NCBI RefSeq assembly: GCF_040954645.1
Contig: NC_092811.1
Span: forward strand, 120,539,343-120,603,342
Direction: 5' to 3'
Origin: Diabrotica undecimpunctata
Lineage: Eukaryota > Arthropoda > Insecta > Coleoptera > Chrysomelidae
DNA: 64,000 bases
The notes under the pieces were generated by a model, which was given only the letters and a program-made list of their open reading frames with translations, made no database searches and had not been told where the DNA came from. Shown piece after piece: positions 31,690-42,729 of this stretch; the first letter of the stretch is position 1; the number at the start of each line of letters is the position of its first letter. The translations under genes were made by a program, and so were the position numbers.

Positions 31690-32815
31690 GTTTTTGTTGA
31701 ACTACAAGTTTGTCAAAAATGTCAATTAAGTATTTGTTCAAAGTGGGTTCCGTTGTTTTGAAAACAATAATACAGCCCATTTTCAAATTATGCACGAACT
31801 TTGGCAAATGTTGTTCTAGTAATAGCGCGACATGATTGCGTAATTCTTTCTTGAAATTCTCCAACTGATGCAGGTTGAGATTTATAAACAACTGACTTGA
31901 GGTAACCTCATAGAAGAAAGTCAGGTAGCGGTAAGTGTGGTGGCCTCGGTGGTCACTCAATAGGACCTCTCCTTCCAATCCATTTGTTCGTAGAATTAGT
32001 ATCCAACCAGTGCCTAACTGGAGCTGCATAGTGAGGAGGTGCTCCATCTTGTTGGAAGTGCAGCAAATCTTCGTCTAGAGCTAAGTTGCCTTGATTGTTC
32101 CTTTGGTTCTCTAATTCATGCGTAATTAAAGGTTCGATGGTGTTTTCCAGCATATCGAGATAAATGTCGCCACTTAAATGGCCTGGTATGAACAATGGGC
32201 CAATTATAGCATCGCCTAATATTCCTGCCCAAACATTCAGTTTTTCAGGATATTGAGTGTGACCTTCTCTGAATCGATGCGGGTTCGTATCACTCCAGTA
32301 CCGACAGTTTTGTTTATTTACATTACCATTCAGTATATAAGTTCATTAATCAGTAAAACAAATATTTTTTAAAGTTCTCGGTTCAACGCGAATTCTTTCG
32401 TTCATCAGTTCACAAAACTCAATTCGTCGGTCTGAATCATCATCGTCTAGTTCTTGAAGAATTTGTGTTTTGTACGGGTGAAACATATGTAATTTCAACA
32501 CCTTTCTAACCGACTTATGTGAAAGTCCTGTCATTGCAGATACTTGACGTGTTGATGCAGTAAGCTCTATTGCAAAATGTCCAAGGGCCTCAATTTGGGA
32601 TGCTTTATTCAGTATTCTTGGGGCATCCCTTTTTTTATTTTGCACTGATCCCGTTTCTCTAAACTTTTCAACTAAATCGTGGACGTACACGTTTTTGTCT
32701 TACATTTTTATCCGTATGCCTTTCATGAAATATTTGAGCTGTTCGTAAATAACACTGGTTCTGGGAGGAAAATATGATAATGATCTCTACGTGTTCAGGT
32801 ATACTGTAAACCATC
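31690..32815 (-). pseudogene. Mariner-like transposase (DUF4817 HTH plus DDE_3)
   Basis: On the minus strand the ATG at 32815 gives MVYSIPEHVEIIIIFSSQNQ, then after a frameshift VHDLVEKFRETGSVQNKKR, ALGHFAIELTASTRQVSAMT (HTH), ICFTD followed by stops where an E normally follows, LNVWAGILGDAIIGP, LLHFQQDGAPPHYAAPVRHW (second Asp) and WIGRRGPIEWPPR. The expected SPDL near the third catalytic residue is PHL. It would cut and paste the element. Frameshift, stops and the changed third site make it dead. Confidence 0.85.
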
Positions 32816-33039
32816 GTGACAACTACAGCTGAATGACAGTACCGATCGTATAAATGATGAAAACTAATGACATTTAAAATTGTCAAATAAACCAAAAATT
32901 ATTAAATCTGACAGAACCCAAAAAACAGATGTTTTCAACTTGTTTTGAAAAAACGACAAATTAGGTTTTTATTTAACAAAAAAAATCCGACGGGCAGTTA
33001 TCATTAAAAATAATAGTTCGGGAGATAGCATTACAAATA

Positions 33040-34440
33040 CACATATGTCCAAAAGTTTGGAGTATTGGAATATTTCATCTTTTTATTGATTTTTATGTAT
33101 AAAATCTTCTGAATAGTTAAACATTATTTTGTTTTAATTCTCAAAAATACTAAATAAATCTCAAAACCAGATAAACGATTTGCAAAAAAATATTTATTCT
33201 ATTGGAGTGAAAAACTTAGAATGTACAACTTACATTTAAAATTAAATTAGTATAGAAAAAAATAATTTTTAATAAAACTAATAATTAGTATTTACTCCAT
33301 TGGCCTGTATGGATGTCTGTAGGCGATTTGTCATGCTGCCCATTAACTGGTCGAGCTGGGCTTGCGGAATTCTCTCCCATTCTTCACTAGCAGCATCTTT
33401 TAGTTCTCTAAATGTAATAGGGGGATTGTTTCGCTTCTTGATGCGTGTTTTTAGAATGTCCCAAGCATGTTCAATAAAGTTCATGTCGGGGGAATTCGAA
33501 TGTCACTGTAATGTAGATATTCCTTCTACTTCCAGAAAATTTTTTACTGATGCTGTTCGATGAGGAGTTGCGTTGTCATGCATAAACACAAATTCATCAC
33601 CTACTTCTCATCGGAATAGACGTACGACAGGATTTAAAACTTCCTCGATGTACACAGCACCAGTGACTCTTCTCTCCAGAACCAGCAGTGGCGTCCGTGT
33701 ACCACTCATAATACCACCCCAAACCATAATACTACCATCTTCAAATGGGACACGCGGTTGGGCTGTTTCTAGTCGGGCTTGTCGTCCTGGGCCCTCCAAA
33801 CCAGTGTTCTTCGCGAATCAAATACCAAGCCAATTTTTGACTCATCAGAGAACATCACGTTATTCCAGTTAGGACCATGGTGTACCATTTCTCTAGCCCA
33901 TTGCAACCTTACTATTTTGTGTTAGTAGGTTAGTTTAGGAACACGTAGCGGTCTTCTACGATACAAATTTACCGCATTTAGTCTGCGTGTTATTGTTTGC
34001 CGTGAAATATTCAGTCCTTAAAGCCTAGAAATTTCTCTGGATATACCACTTGTAGATTCCAGACGATTTCTACGAGCTATCAATGTTATTTGCCAATCTT
34101 GTGCTGCTGTTGTACATCGACTTCTACCACTTCTGGGTCGATCCTTGATGTCATTTGTATCTTGGAATTTTTTTTTTAATTTTTGATACAGCACTCTGAG
34201 TAACATCAACAATATTCGCGATAGAACTTTGACTAAAGCCCTGTTGTAACAAAGCAATTACTCTAGATCTGTCAAAATGAGATATCACGTTTCTAGGCAT
34301 TTTTAAATGGCTCAATTCAAATTTAAACTGAAATAATGTGTAAATAAAAACGCTCTAGAATGGATAGCAACAACAGGTTTAAAACCACCATAGGCGTAGA
34401 TATATTATTTGTACGTATTCCAAACTTTTGGACATGTGTG
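33040..34440 (-). mobile_element. Tc1-like transposon nested in the mariner element
   Basis: 1401 bp bounded by inverted repeats starting CACATATGTCCAAAAGTTTG on the left (33040) and its near-mirror ending ACATGTGTG on the right (34440), each next to TA. It contains one full-length but broken transposase. Length and structure are those of Tc1 elements. Confidence 0.88.
33281..34301 (-). pseudogene. Tc1 transposase, near full length, broken
   Basis: The minus-strand ATG at 34301 gives MPRNVISHFDRSRVIALLQQ and an HTH. A frameshift occurs in an A-run near 34165, then KDRPRSGRSRCTT, REISRL stop, NWNNVMFSDESKIGLVF (first Asp), DGSIMVWGGIMSGTRTPLLV, FVFMHDNATPHRT (second Asp), SPDMNFIEHAWDILKTRI (Glu) and a normal end. 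The length of about 340 residues and the DD34E-type motifs match Tc1. All catalytic residues are visible, but at least two stops and one frameshift inactivate it. Confidence 0.88.
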
Positions 34441-35566
34441 TACAAAAGTCATAGTAAGCCGGCTGATATTAACACCCTGTTTAATTATTAAATAATAATT
34501 ATACATGGTCATCAACAAAATCAACAAAAACCTCATTAAATTTTCGTTTTAAGCCAAAGTTTTACAATTATTGCTTCATCCTGTATAATTATTATTTATA
34601 TCATTGGATATAATTTTTTTTAGTCTTTTCAATGATGTTTCACAAGTAGGGGTTTGCAATTTAAACTTTTTTGGGTGTGGTGGGTAAACCCTAGGGGATT
34701 GATGGGGGTGAGTTCTCTTTCATGTCATTTTAGTCTCCCCTTCCTATCATAGAAAAAATTTTAAGCATTTTTTGATATCAGCTTTTGTTCGTAAGATATA
34801 GCCCATTGTAAGTTTTAAAATTGACACACTGTATAAACTTAAAAACCAAAATTTTTGGTGGATTATATTTAATTGGTAATACCAAAAATTTTATTTCTTG
34901 ATGCTAACCTCTGAAAGCTCTTAGGTATGGATTTTATTTACTTAACTCTGAAAAATAAATTGAACATATATTATATGACCTTAATGGTAATATTTTTAAA
35001 TTCATCAAGCACCTTCTTAGCTCTAGATCCTTTAGAGTATCTGTAAATGGTTGCGTATCATCACCCCACATCCAACAAGACGGAGTCCCTCAGGGCTCTG
35101 TATTAAGCCCCACATTGTTTATTTTATCAATTAACCATATATGCCACAGTCAAATTTACTACATATGCTGATGATCTTGTAATTTATTGCCATGGTGTTG
35201 CGACCACTACTACTTGCAAACTTCTCCAAACATCAGTGGACTTATTACAAAATAGATTGACTGCCATCGGCCTGTCCCTCTCATCTAAAAAATCACAACT
35301 CATTAAATTCACCAGAAAAACACTCTCCACTGCCCTTAAAATCTTAGTGAATAACCACCCTCTCCCAGTCGTCGATCACCGCAAAATTCTAGGACTAATA
35401 TTCGACTCCCGACTTTCTTGGAAACAACATATTCAGGAAACTAGAGCAGAGTGCCTAAAACATTTAAATATTATCAAAACACTTTCCCACTACCAATGGG
35501 GCACTAGCGAATGTACACTATTAAAAGTATATAGGTCTCTTATTCGCTCTAAACTCGATTACGGCA

Positions 35567-35570
<4 letters not shown>

Positions 35571-35641
<71 letters not shown>
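35571..35641. repeat. (TA)35 microsatellite inside a LINE frame
   Basis: A pure TA run of 71 bp in the codons for the LINE motif DYGSFIYGSAS. The related LINE at 24640 has DYGCILYGSAS at the same place with no run, so the array grew from the Ile-Tyr codons. Confidence 0.95.
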
Positions 35642-35644
<3 letters not shown>

Positions 35645-36157
35645 AGCATCCAAAACATCCTTACAAACCCTTAATTCAGTGCATAATACTGCTATCCGCC
35701 TCTGTTTAGGAGCTTTTCGTAGCAGTCCAGCTGAGAGCCTCTACCGCGAAGCCAACGAACCCCCTCTTTGGCTTAGGCGCCAATATCTCCTCCTTTCTTA
35801 TGCTGCTTTTACTTCAGCTAACCTTTCTAATCCAGTACACACACTGTTGACATTACCCAACTATACTAGTACTCACTCTCCTGCTCCACGCATGCACACT
35901 ATCGCCCTCCTACTTCCAACTTTAATACCACATATAAATTTATCCCTAACTAACCCTCTCCCGATCCCGCAGAATTCTGATTGGACCAAAACTTTATCGA
36001 AATTTAATATGTCACTTACAAAGTTTAGTAAGGCAGAAACCAACCAGGATTTGATTAGGAAATCCTTACTAGAAATTCTTAATTTTAAGAAATTCGATCG
36101 GGTACTCTACACTGACGCATCAAAGAGCGAAACGGGGGTTGGTGTGCGGTTACCACT

Positions 36158-36631
36158 ATGGAAACAGTCGTTAGTTCATGTCAAATACCTGCCACATGCA
36201 GCGTTCATACTGGTGAACTGTATGCTATTTACCAAGCCTTTAAACTCTGTACAGCACCCAATCAACATATTGCCATCTGTACAGACTCCCTTGCCTTTAT
36301 CCAGTCCATCAATAATCTCTTTACTAATCACCCTCTTGTAGAAAAAATCCATGACACTTATCAAAATCTTATCATCCACGACATCCATATCACTATCATA
36401 TGGATTCCCTCCCACATCGGGATTATGGGTAACGACAACGCCGATCGCTTTGCCAAAGAAGCTGCTGTATCCAATTGTACACCACATAATATACAAATTG
36501 CCAGTGACCTAAAAACTAGTATAAAGAAACTCGTACGAAATTACTGGCAGAATCATTCGAAACAATCCAATACATTTTTACACCAAATAGATCAGACGAT
36601 TGAGCGGTTCCGTTATCCCTGGTATAACTAG
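36158..36631 (+). pseudogene. RNase H domain of the LINE at 34969-37005
   Basis: 157 codons open. They contain HTGELYAIYQAFKLC (Glu), IAICTDSLAFIQSIN (Asp), TIIWIPSHIGIMGNDNADRF (His and Asp). The first Asp (YTDAS, about 36110) lies in the preceding frame. With all four acidic positions present the domain is well kept, separated from its start by a single frameshift. Confidence 0.75.
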
Positions 36632-37017
36632 AAATGAGATGGTTGTTGCTAGAAGATTGCGTATCGGTCACACCAGATTTACATATGATCACCTAATGAA
36701 TTCTACACCTAATCCAATCTGTCACTATTGCCAATCTCTACTAAGCGTTCTACACATCCTTGTGAACTGCCCTCATTACAATAAACGACACCAAGAACTG
36801 GGCATGAAGGGCAACATCACAGATATATTATCGAACCAGAGCCAAGTCATCACAGCTATCCAGTTCCTGAAGCTAGAAAACTTACTAAATAATATATAAA
36901 TATAGTATATTATAATATGTAATTGCACCTTATATATAATTGTATCCACGGTGCCTCGTGCTAATGGCCGAAGCTGTCACAAGCACGTTAAATTAAATAA
37001 AAAAAAAATTGAACATA

Positions 37018-37945
37018 ATATTAGTCGTATAATAACCAAGTCACAGTCAAGCGTAACTGGGTCAGTAGTTCATGATTTGGATATTTTGTCCAAATTACAA
37101 ACATTATAGATTATGTAAGGCACAATAAATGTTTGTTACATTTAAAAATAAGCTAAAACGAACCTTCTACAAAACGGAAAAACAGAACATAATATATGAT
37201 GTTTTATTTTCACTCCAATTATAATTTCCCACTTTGCTGTGTATATATAACATTTTGTAGTCTGGAAACTAAGGAAAGTAATAACAACTGGCTTTTCTCC
37301 TTGTGATTACCGGAAATTTATCGTGCAAGAAAATTGGTTCGGAAAATGCCGCTGTTAGTACGTCTGCCAAAAGAATTGGGACGAAAAGGGGAAGTGTGAA
37401 CATAGGAGAAAGGTCTAATGATGTCGATTTTAGGCCAGTTTCCTACAAAAGTTTTATTTAGAATTAATCGTTCGTCCCTATTTACATATTTGGACAAAAC
37501 TTAATTGTGTATAAAATAATTGTCTACATATTTATAATTTCCCGCAGAACTTTAACCGCTCTAATTAGCATTTATACCATTATAAATACCGCAAATAGGG
37601 CAAAAACATTAGTTTTGCTCCCTGTTTCCGCGTACGGTATTCACATTGCTCCTGCCGATAAAATAATTCACTATCACTCTCTCTCTCTCTTTTTCTCTAT
37701 CTATGTCTCACTAACACAGTTTACATTAAATATGCACCGTGACAAGTTTACTATTGTTTATCTTTCACACTCACTTTTCAATTTGGGAGTGTGCCTTTCA
37801 GTGAATAATGCTTCTTTGTAATTTCCGATTGTTTTTACACATGATTTTACACAATGATTTTTTGTAACTGATATCTCCTAATACACATTTTTTTATTGGA
37901 AATCTTTCAGCGCTCAAACTATTCAATTGTCGTCCCTGTTTCTGT
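37018..37945. other. No gene seen; dispersed repeat fragment
   Basis: AT-rich DNA with a short CT-rich run near 37676-37695. A 43-bp block at 37384-37426 is similar to 43395-43440, indicating a shared unidentified repeat. Confidence 0.4.
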
Positions 37946-38000
37946 TATTTAAATAAAAATATAATGGAAACCACATTTTTATTTAAATAAAAATATAATG

Positions 38001-39369
38001 TTATTTCCGTTACTCTGTTCGCTACAAACGTTTTCCATCTATTTGGTTGTCCTTGTATCCACGCCAGAGTAATTGTGGAATCAGACCATGCATATATTTC
38101 CACATCACTGCGATTTAGCGCTTGAATTGTTCTTTTCATGAGTCTGCTAAGCAGCAATGCTGCACACAATTCTAACCTCGGCAGTGTTGTTAAACCTTTA
38201 ACTGGTGCAACTTTTGTTTTGGCTACTATAAGGCTTGTTTTTACCTCAGGACATAATGTTCTAGTATATATTGCTGCTCCGTATCCTTTCGTAGACGCAT
38301 CAGCAAATCCGTACAATTCTATTTTCCCTAAATTGGTAAGATTATTCCACCTAGGTATTACTATCTCTTCGAGGTGTTTTAGCTGTGAGTAATACTCAAT
38401 CCATCGTTTTTGATCAGAATTATCCAATTCTTTGTCCCAACTTATCCTTTTTGTCCACAAATCTTGTATGAATATTTTTGATTGCATTATCACTGGCGCA
38501 ATCCATCCTAATGGATCATATATTTTTGCTATTTCCGATAACACCAGCCTCTTTGTTTTTTTTTTATGTTCGGTTATAGTTATTTTAAATGTAATTACAT
38601 CTTCAACCGGTAACCAGTGGATTCCTAGCGTTTTATGTATCTCTTCTGTATCTAACGTTTTGAGATCGACACTTTTTAGATACTCCGGTATGATTTCCAT
38701 TAAATCTTGACTATTACTAAGCCATTTTCTTAATACAAAACCCCCTTTTTTAAACATTTCTGTTAACTCTGTTTGAGCTTGTTGAGCTTCAGCCAACGTT
38801 TCTGATCCAGCTAGTACGTCGTCTATGTACATGTTGTGTTTAACAATTTCCGCAGCTAGTGGATATTTTAATTTCTCGTCATTACATAATTCATGTATCG
38901 TTCTTAATGCAAGGTATGGCGCTGCCTTCGTACCGTATGTTACTGTTGACAACTGATACTCCTTTATTTGTTCTTTTACAGACTGTCTCCATAATATCTT
39001 CTGGTAAACTTGATCTTCTTCAGCTATCTTTATTTGACTAAACATTTTCTCTAGATCTGCCGTGTATGCTATTTTGTACGACCTCCAATGTATTAATATA
39101 TTTGTAAGATCTTGTTGCAAACGAGGTCCAGAGTGCATTACATCATTGAGGCTGATTCCTGTTGAACTTTTACTGGAAGCGTCAAACACGGCCCTGCATT
39201 TTGTTGTGATACTATCCTCTTTTATTACTGCATGATGAGGAAGGTAATACTCTTGCTTATTTATAGTTTCGGTTTTATTCAATTTCATGTGACCTAAGTC
39301 TTTATATTCCTTAATAAATTTCCTGTACTCTTTTTCTAGGTTTCTGTCTCTTTTTTCGAGTCTGAGCAA
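38001..39369 (-). pseudogene. BEL/Pao retrotransposon pol fragment (RT-RNase H)
   Basis: Over 450 codons without a stop on the minus strand. RT: AVFDASSKSSTGISLNDVMH, YTADLEKMFSQIKI and the catalytic block NMYIDDVLAGSETLAEAQ (YIDD). After the connection (LSEIAKIYDPLGWIAPVIMQ) comes the RNase H region: ELYGFADASTKGYGAAIYTR, LTTLPRLELCAALLLSRL and IYAWSDSTITLAWIQG. This is diagnostic of BEL/Pao. Both ends are cut: no protease, integrase or LTR is near. A 21-bp direct repeat (37946-37966 and 37980-38000) abuts the 3' break and a GAAA run the 5' break. Confidence 0.9.
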
Positions 39370-39370
39370 C

Positions 39371-39395
39371 GCAGAAAGAAAGAAAGAAAGAAAGC
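39371..39395. repeat. (GAAA)n run
   Basis: Five GAAA units at the broken 5' edge of the BEL/Pao fragment. Confidence 0.8.
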
Positions 39396-40135
39396 CAACC
39401 CCGTTCTGCCTCTATCCCAAATAGATTTTAATAATCAAGGTCCTACAGTCAAGTTTTTTGATTGAAAGGTGTAATAAAAGATTATAGTAGTTCTTTGTCC
39501 ACTTTGTATATTCTAAAAATTTTATAAAATTTTTATTAACCACTTGCATCTTAAAATCTTAAAGTATAAGTATAACTTAGAGTATAAACATAATCTAAAT
39601 ATTTATTTGTACTGCCAGATTCCTGGTACTGTCCTTCTTTTATTTCGTTTTTCTCTTTTAATCCCGCATAAATTTTAAAATAATATCTGAATTAAACAAC
39701 CAAATAGACGAGAGAAAAGACCGAGGAAAGACCATTCTGATTTTGGAGGTGGAGGAGGCCAGTTTGGTCTTGTTGGGATGATTAGTATCACGATGCGTCA
39801 CCTTTAGCAACAACGCTTTGCTAACGTAGATATTTCCTTGGCAGTGTTTGTGCTTTTTCCTTTGAGTGAATATTCGTTTGGGAGTAGGAAAGTTATTTTA
39901 AACTAGAGATTTTTATCCTCTAGCGTGTGAAAAGTTTCGTTCACCCGACAAAAAAAAAGAAGAGGAGTTTGAAGTTTTTATTTAAACTATTATGGTGTTT
40001 TTAATTTATGGTTTATCTCATGTTATCAAGATGATGAAATATGTCTAGCTAACACAATGTTCTCCAATTTTATGGTTTTCTATAGCAGCTTAGTCTAGAA
40101 CCTCTGGAAAACAGTTTTATCCATTTATTCGTCAT
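39396..40135. other. No gene seen
   Basis: AT-rich sequence. Nothing recognised. Confidence 0.4.
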
Positions 40136-40193
40136 TAAATGAAGCCGTTATAGAAGAAACATATATGTTAACCAGAGAATATTATCGCTGAAA

Positions 40194-41045
40194 ATGAAAC
40201 TGATAGACGAGGAAATATGGACAATAATAACAGCCTATGGAGTAAATGAAGATGCAAAAAAGGAAGAGAAGGATAAATTTTTCGAGGAGCTCCAAATGCA
40301 AATTAATAATGGGAAAGAAAATATAATTGTAATGGGAGATCTAAACGGTAGAGTCAGAAATAATAACAATGGAATTGAGGAAAGCATGGGCAAAGAAGGA
40401 GAAGAAATACTAAACAAAAATGGTGAAAGAATAATAGAAATATGTATGGAGAATAAACTTGTTATAACAAATACAAAATTTAAACATAAAAAAGTACACA
40501 AATACACGAGAGTACAAGAAAGCAGATATGAAAAATCAATCATAGATTACTTTTTGGTAAGTAGCAACAAATGGAAAAAAGTACAAGACACGAAAGTGAA
40601 AAGAGGCTCAGAGATTGGCAGTGATCATCATCTAATAATAATGAGAATGAGAACAGCAAAAGAAAAGGAAGAAAAGAGGAGAAAGGTAGTAAATGAAAAA
40701 GTAAAAAGCTACAAATTAAAAGAAGAAAGATATAAGAAGATATTCCAAAAAAACTTTGACAATATTTTGAAAGGTAGGGCAAAAACTGCAAGTATAGAAG
40801 AAAAGTGGGAAAATCTCAAGACCAACTTAATCATAGCTGCTGAGGAAACTTGCGGGAAGACAAAAATAGCAAATAATAGCATGAGGAGAACTGAATGGTG
40901 GACGGACGAAATACGAAGGAAAGTAAAGAACAAAAAAAAAATAATGGAAGAGATATCTAAGTACAAGATTACAAGATTAAGTACAAGTCTAAGCGCCCTG
41001 AAGATTATGAGGCATATAAAGAAAAAAGAAAAGAGGTTAAAATAG
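40194..41045 (+). pseudogene. LINE endonuclease (EEP/APE type), C-terminal two thirds
   Basis: 283 codons. IIVMGDLNGRVRNNNNGIEE, IIDYFLVSSNKWKK and RGSEIGSDHHLIIMRMR are the GDxN, substrate and catalytic SDH motifs of the exonuclease-endonuclease-phosphatase fold that nicks the target DNA. Then comes a Lys/Glu-rich linker with TEWWTDEIRRKVKNKKK. The N-terminal catalytic Asn/Glu strands are absent through 5' truncation. A frameshift near 40980 cuts the link to RT. Confidence 0.8.
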
Positions 41046-41047
41046 CT

Positions 41048-42637
41048 GTGAAAGCAGAAAAAGAAAGGTCATGGGAAAAGTTTGGACTAAAAATAACAAA
41101 TAATTATAGAGAAAAACAAAAACTCTTCTATGGCGCATTAAAACAGCTCAGACAAAAGAAGGAACACATGATGCCGAATATAAAAGACAAGAATGGAAAG
41201 GTAATAACAGAAGAAAACCAAATAATGGAAAGTTGGAGAGAACATTTCAAAGAGCTAACTCATACAGATGTAGACAGCATAGTGGAGATACAAGAAATAA
41301 ATGAAGAACAAAAAGTAGAACCCATAACAACAAAGGAACTAGAAAAGGCAATTGAAAGAGTTAAATTAGGCAAAGCACCAGGCAAGGATCATATCACCCC
41401 GGAAATGATAAAATTCATGGGAAAAGAGGGAGTGGACAGCATGAAAGAACTAATGAATATCATAAAGAGAGCAGAAATACCACAGGACTTTAAGAAAGAC
41501 ATTATACTACCAATACACAAAAAGGGCGACAAGAGAAACTGTAATAATTACCGAGGTATTACTATATCAAGTATTCCTGGGAAGGTATTCGCAAGAATAA
41601 TAGAAACAAGAATAAAAACCCAAATAGAACCAACTATGGAAGATACACAACGTGGATTCAGGAAGGACAGAAGCACGCAAGACCACATATTCACAATATG
41701 ACAAATAAGTGAGAAAATATTCAATAAAAATAGAGAAATACATATATGCTTTATTAATCTGGAAAAGGCGTTTGACAGAATACAAACAAAGGACGTATGG
41801 AGGATATTAAAGGAAAGAGGAGTTGACAGGATAACAATTAATCTAATAAAGGATATGTACGCAATAAAGAAAGCCAAGAGAAGAATGAGAAAACTAACAT
41901 TAGGATACTGGCAAATGAAACAGACTCAACTATCAGGGCTTCTATTTGCAGACGACATAGTTTTGATAGCAGAAAACAGGGAAGACCTACAGAACAACCT
42001 TGAAATCCTAGAAGAAGAACTGTCAAACATAAATATGAAAATAAATACAGAGAAAACAAAAACAATGATAATTTCAAATAAGGGAAAGACACACGCAATA
42101 CAATTAAACGGAAAACAACTAGAACAAGTGGAACATTTTAAATACCTAGGAGTAATAATTGAATCAAACGGTAAACAAGATACGGAAATAAATGAGAGAA
42201 TGGGACGAACAGGAAGCTTATTTAACACTATGAAAACAACATTTTTGGGGAAAAAAGAAATACCTGAGAAGGTAAAAACGGCAGTCGTTAAATCAGTAGT
42301 TAGACCTACAATCATGTATAATAGCGAGTCATGGACATTGACTGGGAGACAAAAATCTCGAGTCAATACTATGGAAATGAGGTTCCTGAGGAAAATAGCA
42401 AACAGAAAGAGGACAGACAAAATACGAAACGAACCAATCAGACAAAACCTAAAACTAGAACCAATAAACGAAAAAATAGTAGAGGGGCAACTAAGATGGT
42501 TCGGGCACGTGTGTAGAATGTCGAATAAGAGATTAACAAAACGAGTGTTTGAAACGAGAGTGCAAGGGAAAAACAAACGAGGAAGACCAAGAGTTAGGTG
42601 GGTAGACGAAATCAGAAAAGAAGTTGAGGAGAAATGA
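41048..42637 (+). pseudogene. LINE RT, two open pieces separated by a deletion
   Basis: 41048-41701 gives KLGKAPGKDHITPEMIKFMG, DIILPIHKKGDKRNCNNYRG and RGFRKDRSTQDHIFTI. After a stop, INLEKAFDRIQ (motif A) follows. 41855-42637 gives GLLFADDIVLIAENRED (motif C), FKYLGVIIESNGKQ, YNSESWTLTGRQKSR and the RPRVRWVDEIRKEVEEK end. Motif B is deleted, so the polymerase cannot work. Confidence 0.8.
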
Positions 42638-42729
42638 TTGACATGGGAAAGTGCACGAAATCTAACACAAGACCGGAAAGCACCTAACGGTAGAAAGGCT
42701 TAGGACTAAGTAAGTAAGTAAATGAAGCC

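Larger units (their letters stand above)
31453..34831 (-). mobile_element. Mariner-like element with very long inverted repeats
   Basis: The left end, TA then CAGTGTGTCAATTTTAAAAC (31453), is mirrored at the right end (34831, then TA). The mirror match continues inward past a second terminus-like string (CAGAGTGAAGCAATAATTG at 31638, mate ending 34583, also next to TA) to about 31704 and 34520. So either one element has arms of roughly 250-310 bp, or a mariner sits at the centre of a foldback MITE. It contains a DUF4817/DDE_3-type transposase and a nested Tc1 element (33040-34440). Confidence 0.75.
34969..37005 (+). mobile_element. 5'-truncated RNase H LINE interrupted by a (TA)n tract
   Basis: Begins in RT just before VPQGSVLSPTLF (about 35085), with a catalytic stretch YADDLVIYCHG (about 35165). 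The open piece 35236-35570 runs to LDYGSF, then the TA tract, then SASKTSLQTLNSVHNTAIRL. RNase H is complete across a frameshift: LYTDASKSETGVG, HTGELYAIYQAF, CTDSLAFIQS and GNDNADRFAKEA. The C-terminal finger is CHYCQSLLSVLHILVNC. It ends in poly(A) at about 37005. TSD AAATTGAACATA at 34957-34968 and 37006-37017. Confidence 0.88.
40147..42718 (+). mobile_element. 5'-truncated LINE, RTE-like, TAAG tail (copy 2)
   Basis: Same family as 2024-3615 and longer, because it still carries most of the endonuclease. It ends CTTAGGAC then (TAAG)n. The TSD TAAATGAAGCC is at 40136-40146 and 42719-42729 (its first bases overlap the tail). Compared with copy 1 it lacks about 120 bp including motif B: the frame jumps from LIKDMY to AIKKAKRRM at about 41855. 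A stop lies after HIFTI (41702) and a frameshift near 40985. The two copies carry different deletions. Confidence 0.9.

Noticed and set aside
41926..42576. Long hydrophobic minus-strand frame, also 2470-2859 plus strand
   Set aside because: Antisense shadows of the LINE RT frame.
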